Source: Ascarosepion bandense (taxonomy: Eukaryota; Mollusca; Cephalopoda; Sepiida; Sepiidae). From it: a DNA stretch of 64,000 bases. This document shows positions 10,736 to 22,066 of this stretch, piece by piece. The position numbers were made by a program, and so were the translations under genes. Each line of letters begins with the position of its first letter. The first letter of the stretch is position 1. The stretch covers positions 3,775,501 to 3,839,500 of the forward strand of contig JBBBDQ010000350.1 in NCBI GenBank assembly GCA_037127315.1, written 5' to 3'. Under the pieces are notes generated by a model. The model was not told the DNA's origin, searched no databases, and was given only the letters and a program-made list of their open reading frames with translations.

Positions 10736-10959
10736 AAGTGACTGTAGTATCATGTACAAATTAGTAGACAAGTATAAATAGAGAATAACTCAAGAAGTAG
10801 GCAGGAAAAAAAACAGTTGTCACAAAAGACACAAAGAGCTGTGCTATGACTACTACTACACACAAAGAAATCAAAAACATAACAATGGCATCGTAGATAG
10901 GATCCTTAAATTTGCTGGACAACCAAAAACACATAGAAATATGGATAAGAACTTTTGCT

Positions 10960-11445
10960 GCATACAGGCGCTTTCTCACCGATGCAGTGTGGCTTCCCTG
11001 TGTCTCTTCTAAAAATACTTTCATGGCTTCTGCTCCGATGAACTTAGCTCACTATATATGAATTTCCTTGAGCTATAATATTAGCAACTAGGTCCCACCC
11101 TTTTTCTGTGAAACTGCTAAACTTCAAATGCAAATTCTACACCAGCAGCTTCTTTTCTCGCACTTCCCACCTGTGGAACTCCCTTTAGCTTACTTGCTTT
11201 TTCGACAGCTACAATCTTCAAGAATTCAAATGTAAAGTCAATAGTCATCTCCTGTCTCACTAACTTGCATCATCTCTCTCATGCTCTTTTCTCTGTCCAC
11301 CCCACTCTCATCAGTATTTTCATCCTTCTCATACCCTCTTCCTGACACCCCCTGTAACCTGTCACTATTTCTCATAACATTCATCCTATGTAACCCCCTG
11401 CAAAACAGTGGCAATAAAATGCCTTGCTTGGGGCCACACGATTAA
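10960..11445 (+). mobile_element. LINE-A 3' fragment (plus arm of an inverted pair)
   Basis: Plus-strand counterpart of 10060-10735. It reads CFSDEL-type sequence (ACTTTCATGGCTTCTGCTC) and GCACTTCCCACCTGTGGAAC, and ends ATGCCTTGCTTGGGGCCACA before an A-rich tail. The 5' truncation points of the two copies face each other across about 220 bp. Confidence 0.8.
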
Positions 11446-11911
11446 AAAAAATACAATTAAAGCAATTTGATGGAATGATATAATAACTATAAAACAATGG
11501 CAATTTTGAAATGAACAAGTGTTTTGAAATAATTCCCATTACAGTTGTAGCATGGTGTAGCTCTTATTTAAATCAGAGCACAAAATACTAGAATTCATAT
11601 TTAACCCAAAAAAGAACTGCTAAAATCACACATTGTCAAGGATTTTTATGATGGGCAATAAAAATCATGGCATTTGATTTTTACATATACTTAAAAGGGA
11701 ACACTGTCCCCCATGTAGACACTTTATCAAGATTGCAGTTCAAGAATGAAACAGAAGAAAAACAAGAATACTGAAGATAAATAATATACTGGGAGAAAAT
11801 GGACAATCTTCCTCTATATAGACTCAACATAGAAAGATTCAATATTAAACAGAGAAAATAAAAAATAATATATGGAGCAATTGTTTGATGATAAAATGAC
11901 CCTTTAAGGAA
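11446..11911. other. Unassigned AT-rich intronic sequence
   Basis: No recognisable coding, splice pair or repeat unit. A minus-strand 79-codon frame at 11681-11920 has no family resemblance and is probably chance. Confidence 0.4.
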
Positions 11912-12309
11912 ATGAAGCACAAACTAACCATGGAAAATAGCATAATATGCAATGGAGATGTAATAGTAGCTTCACAGATACTGAGAAGAGATATATTAAA
12001 AGAAGTGCATGATGACATACATCGTGGTGTTACAGCAATGCAAAGAAGACTAAAGTTACAAGCTTGGAGGCCGGGATATTCAAAAGATGTCTAGGAATAT
12101 GTTAAGAAATGCCCAAAATGTATGGAAATAAAAAACTTCAAGCAAGCAAAAATTCACTCATTGCCCAATAAAGCCAAGTCATGGGTTAGGTTACATGTGG
12201 ATCATGTATATATCAGAGATAAGAGATTATTTTAGTCTTAGTGGACTCATATTCAGGATGGCCAGAAGTTATCAGAGTAAAAGACAGAAAAGCCACCACA
12301 ATAATCAGT
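11912..12309 (+). pseudogene. Ty3-type retrotransposon integrase fragment
   Basis: The frame from 11912 runs through a TAG at 12092-12094 and continues. It reads an H-x3-H ... C-x2-C integrase zinc-binding module (EVHDDIHRGVTAMQ, KKCPKCMEIK), then the start of the catalytic core (LHVDHVYI with the first catalytic Asp, and VDSYSGWPEVI). This order is typical of Ty3/gypsy and BEL integrases. The rest of the core (second Asp, Glu) is missing because LINE-A starts at about 12310. An isolated fragment without LTRs nearby. Confidence 0.75.
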
Positions 12310-14150
12310 TGATGACTGTGCCTCTGAGGTCTCGTCATGGGTGAAAGCTGGCATTGATGCCTTCATACCCACCAGGAAGTATTGCTTAAAACCTCAATCC
12401 TCTCCGTGGTTCTCTCCGGCCTTCTCAGCCGCCATTGCCCACAGGAACCATTACTTCCGTCTATTCCGGAGACAGTCATCTGATCACAATAGGCGCCTGT
12501 TCATATCTGCTCGCAATGAGTGCAAGAGAACCCTAAATGATGCCAAACGGTTGTTTGCTGAAAGAATGCGACAGCGCATAGCTGACCGCAAGTTCAGCTC
12601 CAAGGACTATTGGAGGATTTGCAAATGAGTGCTCAACAATAGGAAATCCTCAATACCTCCTTTAATCCATGAATTTGAGGTTCTCACGTCATCTGCAGAC
12701 AGAGCTGAGTGCTTTGCCCACAGATTCCCATCCAACTCCACATTTGACTCGTCCGGAGTACACCTACCTGACTTCCCTATTAGAACTGAGGCCAAACTGC
12801 ACGACGTATATATTACCCCGACAGTAGTATCCCGAGTAATTTCAAAACTTGACCCCCATAAGGCGTGTGGAGATGATGGAATCCCAGTGATAGTCATTAA
12901 GAGGTGTGCTCCTGAACTTTCCCCTGTCCTCTCTAAACTATTTAACTACTGCCTTTCTGCTTTCTGCTTTCCTGCATGCTGGAAGTTCTCTTCAGTCGTT
13001 CCTGTATTTAAGAATTGTGGTGAACCCTCAGACCCATCCAACTATCGCCCTATCAGTCTTCTACCGATATTCGGGAAAGTATTCGAGACCATAATCAATG
13101 CTGAATTAGTTTATCATCTCACTGCCCACAAACTCTTCTCTGACAGGCAATATGGCTTCCGCTTTGCCAGGTCCATGGCTGACCTGCTAACAACCGTAAC
13201 GGAGTACATGCTACAGGCCCTTGATGAGTCTGACGAGGCTCGTGCGGTTGCTCGGACATCTCCAAGGCTTTTGACAGGGTTTGCCACTCTGGCCTCCTAT
13301 GCAAACTACGGGGTTATGGTATTACCGGTCGCCTGCTTGACCTAAGCCAATCTTTTCTAAATAACCACAAAATGAAGGTTGTTTTGAATGGACGTGCCTC
13401 TTCATCCTACAGCACGAATGCTGGTGTCCCACAGGGCTCTATCCTGGGCCCGATGCTCTTCCTTATTTTCATCAACGACCTCCCAGATGAGATCAAGTCC
13501 CAAGTAGGCATCTATGCAGATGACACTACAATATACTCCCGCACCAGTAAGAAACCTGTCGTGGTGGACAGACATGATCTCGCTGCTAACCTTGAACGGG
13601 ATCTACACTCTGTGGTGAACTGGGGCAAGAAGTGGCTTGTCAACTTCAATTCGTCTAAGACCAAGCTGTTGTCTGTCAACCATTACAGGCAACCTCTCCT
13701 GCCTCCCATAAGCATGGACCAAGCAATTCTCCCGGAGAGCAATACACTACGCCTCCTTGGACTTACCCTGTCCTCAGACCTCAAATGGAACCACTATATT
13801 GAATCCATAGCAAAATCTACTGCTAAGAAGGTTGGGTCACTATGTCGATCCAGGATGTTTTTTCCGCCTGAATCCATCCTGCATATATATAAGTCAACCA
13901 TCCGTCCGTGCATGGAGTACTGCTGCCATCTATGGTCAGGCGCCCCTGCCATTCTAATCAGTGTTCTTGACAAGCTCCAAAGGAGAGTCTGTAATGTGAT
14001 AGGTACTGATCTGGTGGCTCGACTGCAGCCACTTCCTCACCGTCAAAATGTGGCCTCCCTTTGTCTGTTCTATAAATACTTTCATGGCTTCTGCTCGGAC
14101 GAACTTAAGTCACTGGTGCCTCCTCAACAGGTGTTTACTCATGCAACCAA
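12310..14150 (+). mobile_element. LINE-A, longest copy: non-LTR reverse transcriptase ORF (broken)
   Basis: Encodes the second half of a CR1/Jockey-like ORF2 without its endonuclease. Frame 1 (12341-12625) carries the pre-RT region, broken by TGA at 12626. The next frame (12629-13240) has PHKACGDDGIP, NYRPISLLP and QYGFR. A frameshift near 13250 covers the DISKAFDRV motif A region. From 13372 come GVPQGSILGPMLFLIFINDLP, YADDTTIYS (13513 on, both Asp present), a thumb region (LGLTLSSDLKWNHYIES) and the C-terminal CNVIGTDL ... FTHAT. It ends near 14150 in AT-rich sequence without the usual 3' tail. Reference copy for the family in this window; 5'-truncated and inactive. Confidence 0.92.
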
Positions 14151-14280
14151 TTATCATCATACTTTAAGCAAGGCAGTAAAGACATATGTTGATTTTCGCA
14201 TTGAGCTTTTAATTAATTTTGAAGCTTTAGCTTTCATTCTTATTATTTGTGTGAATATATACACAAATAATTTTGTATTA

Positions 14281-14312
<32 letters not shown>
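14281..14312. repeat. TC/TA microsatellite
   Basis: (TC)n passing into (TA)n directly after the LINE-A end. It produces spurious SLSLSL and RERERE reading frames. Confidence 0.9.
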
Positions 14313-14314
<2 letters not shown>

Positions 14315-14496
14315 ACTTATTGTTATACTTGTTCCGAAAACCCTCCAAGTACATACGTGGAAGGAAAAAATGGAAATATAAAAAGAACGAGCTAAACACT
14401 TGAACATTAGTCAAAGTATGTAGCCCAAAGAAAAAACCCAAGACGAGTAACCTATAACAAAAAGCACTCCATACGCAAGTAGAGCAAACAATGTAA

Positions 14497-14628
14497 ATAT
14501 CTAACCTAGAGAGCCAACAAACCTACCAAGGTTTCACCTAATGGATCTTCAGGGTAGGTAGGGCCAACCTTCCTGAAGATCCATTAGGTGAAACCTTGGT
14601 AGGTTCATTGGCTCTCTAGGTTAGATAT
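14497..14628. repeat. 57-bp near-perfect inverted repeat (hairpin)
   Basis: The arm at 14497-14553 (ATATCTAACCTAGAGAGCC ... GGATCTTCAGG) is the reverse complement of 14572-14628 with two mismatches, separated by an 18-nt loop. The loop itself carries GCCAACCTT, complementary to part of the neighbouring sequence. Transcribed either way it would form a long stable stem. It is either a tiny MITE or a small-RNA precursor-like hairpin. Confidence 0.85.
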
Positions 14629-15004
14629 ATATATATATAAGTGTGTGTACATGTGTGTCTGTCTGTTTAATTGTGATAATGTTTAGTGCCCATGTGAATA
14701 AAATGTATTTTGGCAAGCAGGTTTTTTATTATAAAGTGTTCGATATCAGGGTGGCGATAGAACGTTGATAAGTAGAAGGAGTTTGTTTGCAAGTCACAGG
14801 TTTATGAAGGCGTTTAAATTTGAGAGCATCCATGAATTTCAATCAAAGCATATGGAAGACACAAAGTGCCATAATTCAAAATCTGGGAAGACAAAAGTAA
14901 GAAAGTAATATTCAAGAAATATTCTTTTGATAAATGAATATTGCTTAAATTGTGATCAGATTGTATGTATAGTGCATCTTTAAAAACATGAGGTACTGAA
15001 TATT

Positions 15005-15125
15005 ACTTGCTTACTTTTGCCTTATATATATGTTACAATTTACTTTTGCCTTATATATATGCTACAATTTACTTTTGCCTTATATATATGTTACAATTTA
15101 CTTTTGCCTTATGTATATGTTGCAA
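15005..15125. repeat. 29-bp tandem repeat, four copies
   Basis: The unit TTACTTTTGCCTTATATATA plus TGTTACAAT repeats every 29 bp (15011, 15040, 15069). It gives in-frame repeats of ICYN/LYIC on the plus strand that are not a protein. Confidence 0.85.
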
Positions 15126-15297
15126 TTTATCCACTGCAGAGAAACTGAAAACATATATGAAAGTAAAGCAAACATGGGCTTACATGCCCACAAAAAAAAA
15201 AAAATGCAGTATCAATAGGGCATTTTTTTTTTTTTTAAGAATCTACTACTATTTTAACTACCTTCACTCCTTGGCAATCTTTATTATTTGGAGTTTG

Positions 15298-15450
15298 AGT
15301 TTTGTTTAACAGCATATCAACCTCTGTGGGTTATTTGATGCCAAAAAGGTGGGGTTTAAATTTATTTTTTAATATTATAGTGAAAAAGTTAATTTAGTCA
15401 GATTTTGATGAAAAAGTTGTTTATTGTTTTACAAAGCGATGATTAGTATT
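15298..15450. repeat. Interspersed repeat (copy of the 885-1330 family)
   Basis: Starts GAGTTTTGTTTAACAGCATA, then CAACCTCTGTGGGTTATTTG, as at 22945. The homology fades after about 150 bp. Confidence 0.5.
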
Positions 15451-16130
15451 GTAAAACAGCCTAAATATATGATGAAAATCAATTTAAAATTATTTTTTTC
15501 TTGAGAATTTACAACAAAAATACTAAACATGATTTATTAGATTGTTTATTTCCAACAATTTTATATTTACAACATTCTAAAAACTAGTACGATTAGAACT
15601 AACGTAATGCCAAATTTTAATTAACCAATTTATAAAGAAATAAATACAAAAACAATTTTTCATTCATAAATTTCAAAACATTTACTAAATTATCAAAATA
15701 TGTGAACCAACTATAAGGAAATCTTTACTTCCTATTTTACAAAGACTGAATCAATTGGCAATTAGCCAATGTTTTACCACTTGTTTCAAATAAACAATAT
15801 CTAAACTTATTTATAAATGGAACTTTGTGTGTGTGTGTCTGTGTGTGTGTCCGTTACCTATAGACTCCGAAACGGCTGAACCAATTTTCTTGAAAATTTA
15901 CACAGTTGTACTATAAGCATCTGCAAGTGTTCTTAGCTAGGTTTTGCTTTGAGGTACCCTGATAAATATCAAAAATCTATAATCGAAAAAATCGGGTTAT
16001 AGAAGGAGTGGTCCGATTTTAATCAAATTGGATACACTCATAGACAAAGACATAAGAAACGATACTCAGAAGTTTCAAGGTTGCAGTTCTTACAATAGTG
16101 CAGAAAATCAATAATATATATATATATATA

Positions 16131-16377
16131 GGAAAGAATATTAATAAAAAGTTTTGAATTTAAAAATGTACTTTTTTTGAACAGTATTTGTTTATTTTTA
16201 TTATATTTTATATTTCAGACCGTCCTTGGTCCTTCATCAGAAACAAGTGATTTTTAAATTTGAATTAGAAACGTATTTCACGATAGCGTCCGAATATTTT
16301 TTGTTTACATCACGTGGTGTGTTTGTTCACAACATGCAGCACGTCCGTAGAGAAAGTCTGTTTGTTTTAGATAAAAA
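16131..16377 (-). repeat. PLE left arm (inverted copy of the right arm)
   Basis: From GGAAAGAATATTAATAAAAAG to TTTTAGATAAAAA, the reverse complement of 17646-17892 with only scattered differences and identical length (247 bp). It is therefore a second copy of the element's 3' end in inverted orientation, as occurs with the LTR-like repeats of Penelope-like elements. Confidence 0.9.
16213..16240 (-). ncRNA. Hammerhead-like ribozyme motif (left arm)
   Basis: The minus strand carries CTGATGA (16240-16234), a 5-bp helix GGACC/GGTCT around AAGGAC, and GAAA (16216-16213). This matches the conserved core layout of hammerhead ribozymes, known from the terminal repeats of Penelope-like elements. A complete helix III with cleavage triplet is not obvious to me, so activity is uncertain. 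Confidence 0.45.
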
Positions 16378-17618
16378 CACACAATAATTTTACATTCAAC
16401 AACAAACACTATTTACAGATTAGTGGCACAGCAATGGGCACGAAAATGGCACCTAGTTATGCCAATATCTTTATGCATATTTTAGAAAAAAAGATACTAG
16501 ACAGTTCACAATACAAACCATCACATTATTTTAGATACATTGATATTTTCTTAATATGGACTCATGGATTAGAAAAATTAAAAAACTTCTTTACTTTCTG
16601 CAACAACTTCCACAATACAATCAAATTTACCATGGAGTACTCATACACATCCATCCCTTTCTTAGACGTCATGGTAAAATTAAATAAACATACACTTTCC
16701 ACCAGTCTATACAACAAACCCACAAACCAACATAAATTCCTACACTTTAACAGCTGTCATCCCCTCAAATTAAAAAAATCTATCGTATACAGCTCATTTA
16801 TTAGAATAAAACGCATTTGCTCAGACCATCCAGATTTTCTAAACAACATTAACAACCTAACAAAACAGTTTCTAAAATGTAAATATCCAATAAAAATAAT
16901 AAAGGAAGCACTACATAAAACCATCCACATAGATCGTAACACACTTCTCACATACAAAAAACGAAAAGATAACAACCGAATTCCCATGGTTTTTAACCAT
17001 AATCAATATTCCTACACACTTATCAAAAATTTAAAAAATGATTACAGGAACCTCCAATCAAACAAAAACATCAAAGACATTTTCGATAAACCACCCATAA
17101 ATGCAAAGAAACAAACACCCAACCTATCAACTATCCTCACTTCTAACAAATATTTAAATAATACAAACCTATCAGGGAATTTAAAATGTGGAAAGCCTCG
17201 CTGTTTAATTTGTAAACATTTAATAACAGACAAAACATTCTCTGTACCCAACACCAAAATAAAATTACATCCACCAAACCTTACTTGTGACAGCAAAAAC
17301 ATCATCTACTTTCTCTTCTGCTCAATTTGCTCCAACAGTGGATATATCGGCGAATCCGGTAATAGCTTTAGATTTCGCTTCAATAATCACAAACTAAATA
17401 TACGACAAAAAAATGTATACTCCCCAATTGCAGCCCAGTTTAATCAACCTGATCATACTTTAGAAAATTACAAATGTTTACTAATAGACTCCAATTTTAG
17501 TTCTACATACACACGCAGAAAGAAAGAAAAATACTGGATTTTAAAATTAAATACACACAAGCTAGGGTTAAATAGGGACTTAGGTGTGTTGAATCTTTAC
17601 AAATATTTCAATAGGTAA
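16371..17618 (+). pseudogene. Penelope-like element polyprotein: RT C-terminal part plus GIY-YIG endonuclease
   Basis: The frame is open from 16371, directly at the left-arm junction, so the RT is 5'-truncated. Visible in order: the RT block ISGTAMGTKMAPSYANIFM, and the catalytic motif as FRYIDIFLIWTHG (YID at 16536-16544) where PLEs have YIDD, i.e. one Asp codon is absent. Then a thumb/linker with long Lys/Asn-rich stretches, a CGKPRCLIC Cys motif (near 17185-17215), and a GIY-YIG domain (IIYFLFC ... GYIGESG, from about 17300). It ends at TAA 17616-17618. PLEs transpose by target-primed reverse transcription with this endonuclease. Missing N-terminal RT motifs and a missing catalytic Asp make this copy inactive, although 1.2 kb remains open. 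Confidence 0.93.
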
Positions 17619-17645
17619 AAAATTTTTTTCAGATATTCCAAGAAA

Positions 17646-17892
17646 TTTTTATCGAAAACAAACAGACTTTCTCTACGGACGTGCTGCATGTTGTGAACAA
17701 ACACACCACGTGATGTAAACAAAAAATATTCGGACGCTATCGTGAAATATGTTTCTAATTCAAATTTAAAAATCACTTGTTTCTGATGAAGGACCGAGGA
17801 CGGTCTGAAATATAAAACATAATAAAAATAAACAAATACTGTTAAAAAAAAGTACATTTTTAAATTCAAAACTTTTTATTAATATTCTTTCC
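17646..17892 (+). repeat. PLE right arm
   Basis: The element's 3' non-coding end, from TTTTTATCGAAAACAAACAG to TATTAATATTCTTTCC, inverted relative to 16131-16377. It contains the hammerhead-like core and a following A-rich segment. Insertion was into TA-rich Helitron sequence, so no unambiguous target duplication can be read. Confidence 0.9.
17783..17810 (+). ncRNA. Hammerhead-like ribozyme motif (right arm)
   Basis: CTGATGA (17783-17789), helix GGACC (17791-17795) with GGTCT (17102-offset in the arm, i.e. 17802-17806) around GAGGAC, then GAAA (17807-17810). TTGTTT before the core can pair with AAACAA about 22 nt after GAAA to form a helix I. Same caveat on helix III as for the left-arm copy. 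Confidence 0.5.
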
Positions 17893-17926
17893 TATACATA
17901 TTAAGACAGTATACGTGGATGTTCAT

Positions 17927-17987
<61 letters not shown>

Positions 17988-18224
17988 GCAACATGTTTGT
18001 GTGTGTGTCTGTTTATCTGTCTGTATGTCCTTTATACAAATCCACAATTTTTATTCAATTCTCACCAAACTTCACACAAATATTCTTTAGGTTGAGCTCT
18101 GAGCTCCAGGACCATGGATTAATTTTAAAGCTTTCATTACACCCAAGCAACGCAGGGCTATACTGCTAGTAAATAAATAAGTTAGGTTCGTATCCAATTC
18201 ACAATATTTGACTAAACAGAATTG

Positions 18225-18269
<45 letters not shown>

Positions 18270-18270
<1 letters not shown>

Positions 18271-18385
18271 TAGGTGCGATTGGTAAATTGTCGCAATTAA
18301 TTTATTATTTCCAATATTCTTTAGGACCATGGATTAATTTTAAAGCTTTCACAACACCCAAGCAACGCTGGGCTATACTGCTAGT
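18270..18385 (+). mobile_element. Helitron-like 3' end fragment
   Basis: From TTCTTTAGGACCATGGATTA to the hairpin CCCAAGCAACGCTGGG, then CTATACTGCTAGT ending at 18385. It follows a TA tract (about 18228-18270) and duplicates the 3' end of the element that stops at 18170. Confidence 0.7.
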
Positions 18386-18761
18386 AATAAATAGAGTAAA
18401 TAAACAATCTACAAATCTACAAATAGGGTTTGTTATTTTTGTTGTAAATTCTCAAAGAACAAGGAAAATTTATAAATTCACTTTCATATGCTTAGGTTTT
18501 ATTATAATTCTGATCATTGCTTTTTTAAAACAAACATTGCTGAAGAGTGAAGGTAGTTAAAAAAGGTATCCTGGGAAAAATCATTCTTTTGATACTAGGT
18601 CTTATCGTGGGTACATTAGACTATGTTCGCCAAAAGTGAAAACACAATCTTAGTAATGAGCTAAGCAATAACTATCATCACCCATTACTTTCAGGACCCC
18701 TTAAGTTCAACAAAAAGGGAGATAATCGACTTTTGCATTCCCACAGTATCAATGGTCTACA

Positions 18762-19212
18762 TCCATGGTTCCCAACACTGGGGTAAATTACCCCAGTGGG
18801 GTAATGAGCCCATATTTTGGGGGTAATGGATGTTTGGTTTGGGAAGAGACAATCAGCTTATAATTTCACACTGTCCTTGGAATGAAGACCAAGAAACATA
18901 GCAGACTCAATGTGGAAAACGACGCCTGAATAGCCCTTTCAGTCACAAAGCCAAGAATAAATAAACTGGCACTGGCACAGGTAATACATGCTCAACACTC
19001 ACATTAAGAGTCACGGCTAGGTTATGGCTACTATACCTTTGATTATTATAGATTGGTACTATTGTATTGAATAATTTCCAGTAACTTTGTCTACTTTTGA
19101 AGTATGAAAATATTACTTCTTTTCCTATATTATGGGTATTTGTTCATTGGGGTAATGAATAATAGTGAAAATGTATTTTGGGGCAATCGTAGCAAAAAGG
19201 TTAGGAACCTAT
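18762..19212. mobile_element. hAT-like MITE
   Basis: Flanked by the 8-bp direct repeat GGTCTACA (18754-18761 and 19213-19220), the hAT target-duplication length. The ends are inverted and similar (CATGGTTCCCAAC versus ATAGGTTCCTAAC). The interior, with AATTACCCCAGTGGGGTAAT, resembles non-autonomous hAT elements. No transposase domain is present. Confidence 0.7.
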
Positions 19213-19289
19213 GGTCTACACAAACAGAATACAAAATGAACATAGCAATGGAGACAATTTTTAAATGTCACTTCCAGCATTGCTTACAG

Positions 19290-21370
19290 GGGTCATGCAG
19301 TTTTTTTATCATTTCACCCACAAGCAAAGCAATAAAACCACTAAGACACAAGGGGTTAGTGAATATGAAAGAATATGAGAAAAAGAAAAACACTATTGAG
19401 GAGAAAGAATAAAAATAGAAGAGTAACTGAGAAGACGTAAGATAACGATTGACATTGTATATTTGAAAATCAAACTTGACTGGAAAACAAGAAGCCAAAA
19501 GAGAGTTCCACATGTATAAAAAGTGTGAGAGAAAAAACTGTTAGCATATAACTTACAGTTATATCTAGCCATTTCAACTCTAAGATGATAAGACCTAACC
19601 ACCAATCTAGTACTGCACTTAAAGTTGTAAAGTTGAGGTACCAAAGAGGAAACCTTATCAGAAAAATTACCATGAAAATATTCATAGCAAAAGCAGAGGG
19701 AAGCTACATTATGGTAGTGTGAAAGTGACAAAAGCCAAGATGCCAGTTTATTTCTAATAACATTGCAGATTGCTCTTTGACTTTTACCAAGAATTTCTAA
19801 ATACATAGCAGAAGCACATCAGGAAGGTCATTGATAATAATAAGGAATAAAGATATAGCCCTGAGTAACACTTGCATTAAAGCAAAAAAGACCTGGAAGA
19901 GTGGCCATTCAAGACAACTTTCATTTAGTAATTTTGGAGATGTTAAACTTAACCAACCATTTCTTACTCCTGTTAACAACAGATTGTAGGCAATTTCTGA
20001 GCTTACAGCTACATCATGTTGAAACACCAGTTTCCAAATGATCACCAAAGTTAAGCAATCTCAAGCCTGGTCATTACCCAAAAGAGTAAATGCTTGGGAA
20101 TACCAGGTCCAGTAAGCTTGGATGTGCAGATGATGTAATAAATAAAATCTTAGAATTAAAAATTGGGAAAGAATTTCAGTTCCAATTCCTGTTGGGTTAA
20201 ATATATTCACTTACACACAAATACCCTTGAGAAACGTATGACTCCACCTCTCCTCCTTCAGCTATGGGTTAATTAATAAGACTTGTGTCACTAAACCATT
20301 ATTATCTTCAAACATATTCTTACATTCTAAATATATTCTCTGCAAAGATTTGATAAATCATAAAAAAAATGAATCAAATACATTTTTCAGATCAGCTGCC
20401 AATTTGTCTTTATTGAACAAATTAGACTTACTATTAAGACAGGAGTAAATAGCTGTGCCATCAGGATAGATACTAGTTGGGAACTGATGACATCAGGAAG
20501 GTCATTGATAATAATAAGGAATAAAGATAGAGCCCTGAGTAACACTTGCATTATTGCAAAAAAGACCTCGAAGAGTGGCCATTCAAGATAACTTTCATTT
20601 AGTAATTTGCTAAGGAAGATTAAGTCATTAAAAATTCATCCTGAAATACCATGACCTTTCAACTTGTGAAGAAGACTATTATGTCATATATTGTCAAATG
20701 CTTTTGAGATATCCAAAGCAACAGCTCAATATTTACTATTATTTCAAGCTTGGTACTCTTTCTACAATAATTGTTAACACATCAGTAGTTGGCCTAGAAA
20801 AGCAAAAGCCATGTGAGATGTTTAATCAATTCAGAGTTGATTAGAGCCTCAAATACTTTGCAAAAAGAGGTAGAATGCTAATAGCCTGATAGAACGATTA
20901 GACATTTTGCCTGAGTTCTTAAAGGCTGAAACAAAAGAAGAGGATTTCCAACAAGCAGGAATGCAAGAAGCAGCAATGCATTTACTGTAGACTTTTGAGA
21001 GAACAGGAGCCAGTTCAGGAGCACATTTCTTAATGACTATTGCTACATGCTTTGTGGAGAAACAACTTTGAGATGATAGACATGGACAGAGTTATATGCG
21101 TATCACACAGTAGAGACTCAGTTCTCAGTGGAAAATCAGGCAGTGGTACTCTAGATGAGTCAAGAGTAGAATTTGAAGAGAATTTATGAGCAAAACATTC
21201 AAATTGAGTAATGAGATGAAAAACTGAAGACTTACTCTTATTTAAAATGCTATTATGCAGCTGCCAGTATTCACAAGAACCAAATTTGTTAAAGGCTATA
21301 CAATGCTTCATTCTGTCAGTGAACAAAGACTTAGCCTCTCTGAAGAAACACTTAACCTAAAAAAAAAATA
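19290..21370 (-). mobile_element. LINE-A copy, decayed and internally duplicated
   Basis: Minus-strand pieces in order: FTDRMKHCIAFNKFGSCEYW and CFAHKFSSNSTLDSS (21330-21130, pre-RT), motif A and SLFLIIINDLPDV remnants (20700-20380 and 19860-19810), then the C-terminal KSQRAICNVI ... FCYEYFHGNFSDKV (19790-19600) and 3' end to about 19290. A roughly 110-bp block is present twice (near 19826-19940 and 20492-20600, about 670 bp apart). A worn SINE-like piece lies at about 20182-20275. Inactive. Confidence 0.75.
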
Positions 21371-22066
21371 TCAAATGAATTCAGGTGTAATTTGAATGCT
21401 TATTAAGCAAGCATTATATCTGTTCCACCTGAATTCTGTTGCTTGAATAGCATGGTAGAATTAACTTGCCAATACTAAGTTAGATAGAACACACAGATAT
21501 ATCACTGATCTTAGGCAAAGAGCACAGATACTATACTGATCTAAGACACTGATCCCTGTTATACTACTTAATCAAGATCTATTTCTGATTAGCAAATACA
21601 TTTCAATAAGCATGTCAGCTAGCTGTAAAGAAAGCAAAACCCAAAATAAAAAGGTGTTCTTCACTGGGGCTCTGAGCATCACATCCTGTCCATAAAAAAA
21701 ATCCCCATGAAAATTTAAAATTCAGCCAATCACAAATGTAGCTGCAAAAAAAAAAAAAAAAGAAAAAAAATACATGCCTGAGAGCCTGTACCTGTTAAAC
21801 TGCAGATATAAAAATAGCACTCTTTGCCAATGGCAGGCATTATGGATTCAACAATGGCCTTGTCAAATGACCAGTGCTAATTTCAGTCATGAAGAAAGGC
21901 ATATGTCAACCATCCATATATTTTATATCAGTGGATCTATCAGTATAGTTCTTTTTTATATCAGTGGATCTATCTGTGTGGTTTTTTTATACATTAGTGG
22001 ATCTCTTAGCATTTCTGGAGTTTTTAAATTTATTTCAATCTGAAAACTGAAGGCAAATCAACTCAC
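21371..22066. other. Unassigned intronic sequence
   Basis: Contains a short imperfect tandem of TATATCAGTGGATCTAT-like units (about 21918-22020) and a poly-A run at 21746. No coding or mobile-element domain is recognised. It ends at the donor of the STAT exon at 22067. Confidence 0.4.

Larger units (their letters stand above)
15800..18170 (+). mobile_element. Helitron-like element interrupted by a Penelope-like element
   Basis: Begins TCTAAACTTATTTATAAATG at 15800 and ends CCCAAGCAACGCAGGGCTATA then CTGCTAGT at 18170, the hairpin-plus-CTAGT terminus. The two halves (15800-16130 and 17893-18170) match 31201-31725 in order. A 1762-bp PLE sits between them in the TA-rich middle. A long (AT)n tract at about 17932-17982 follows the insertion. 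Confidence 0.75.
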
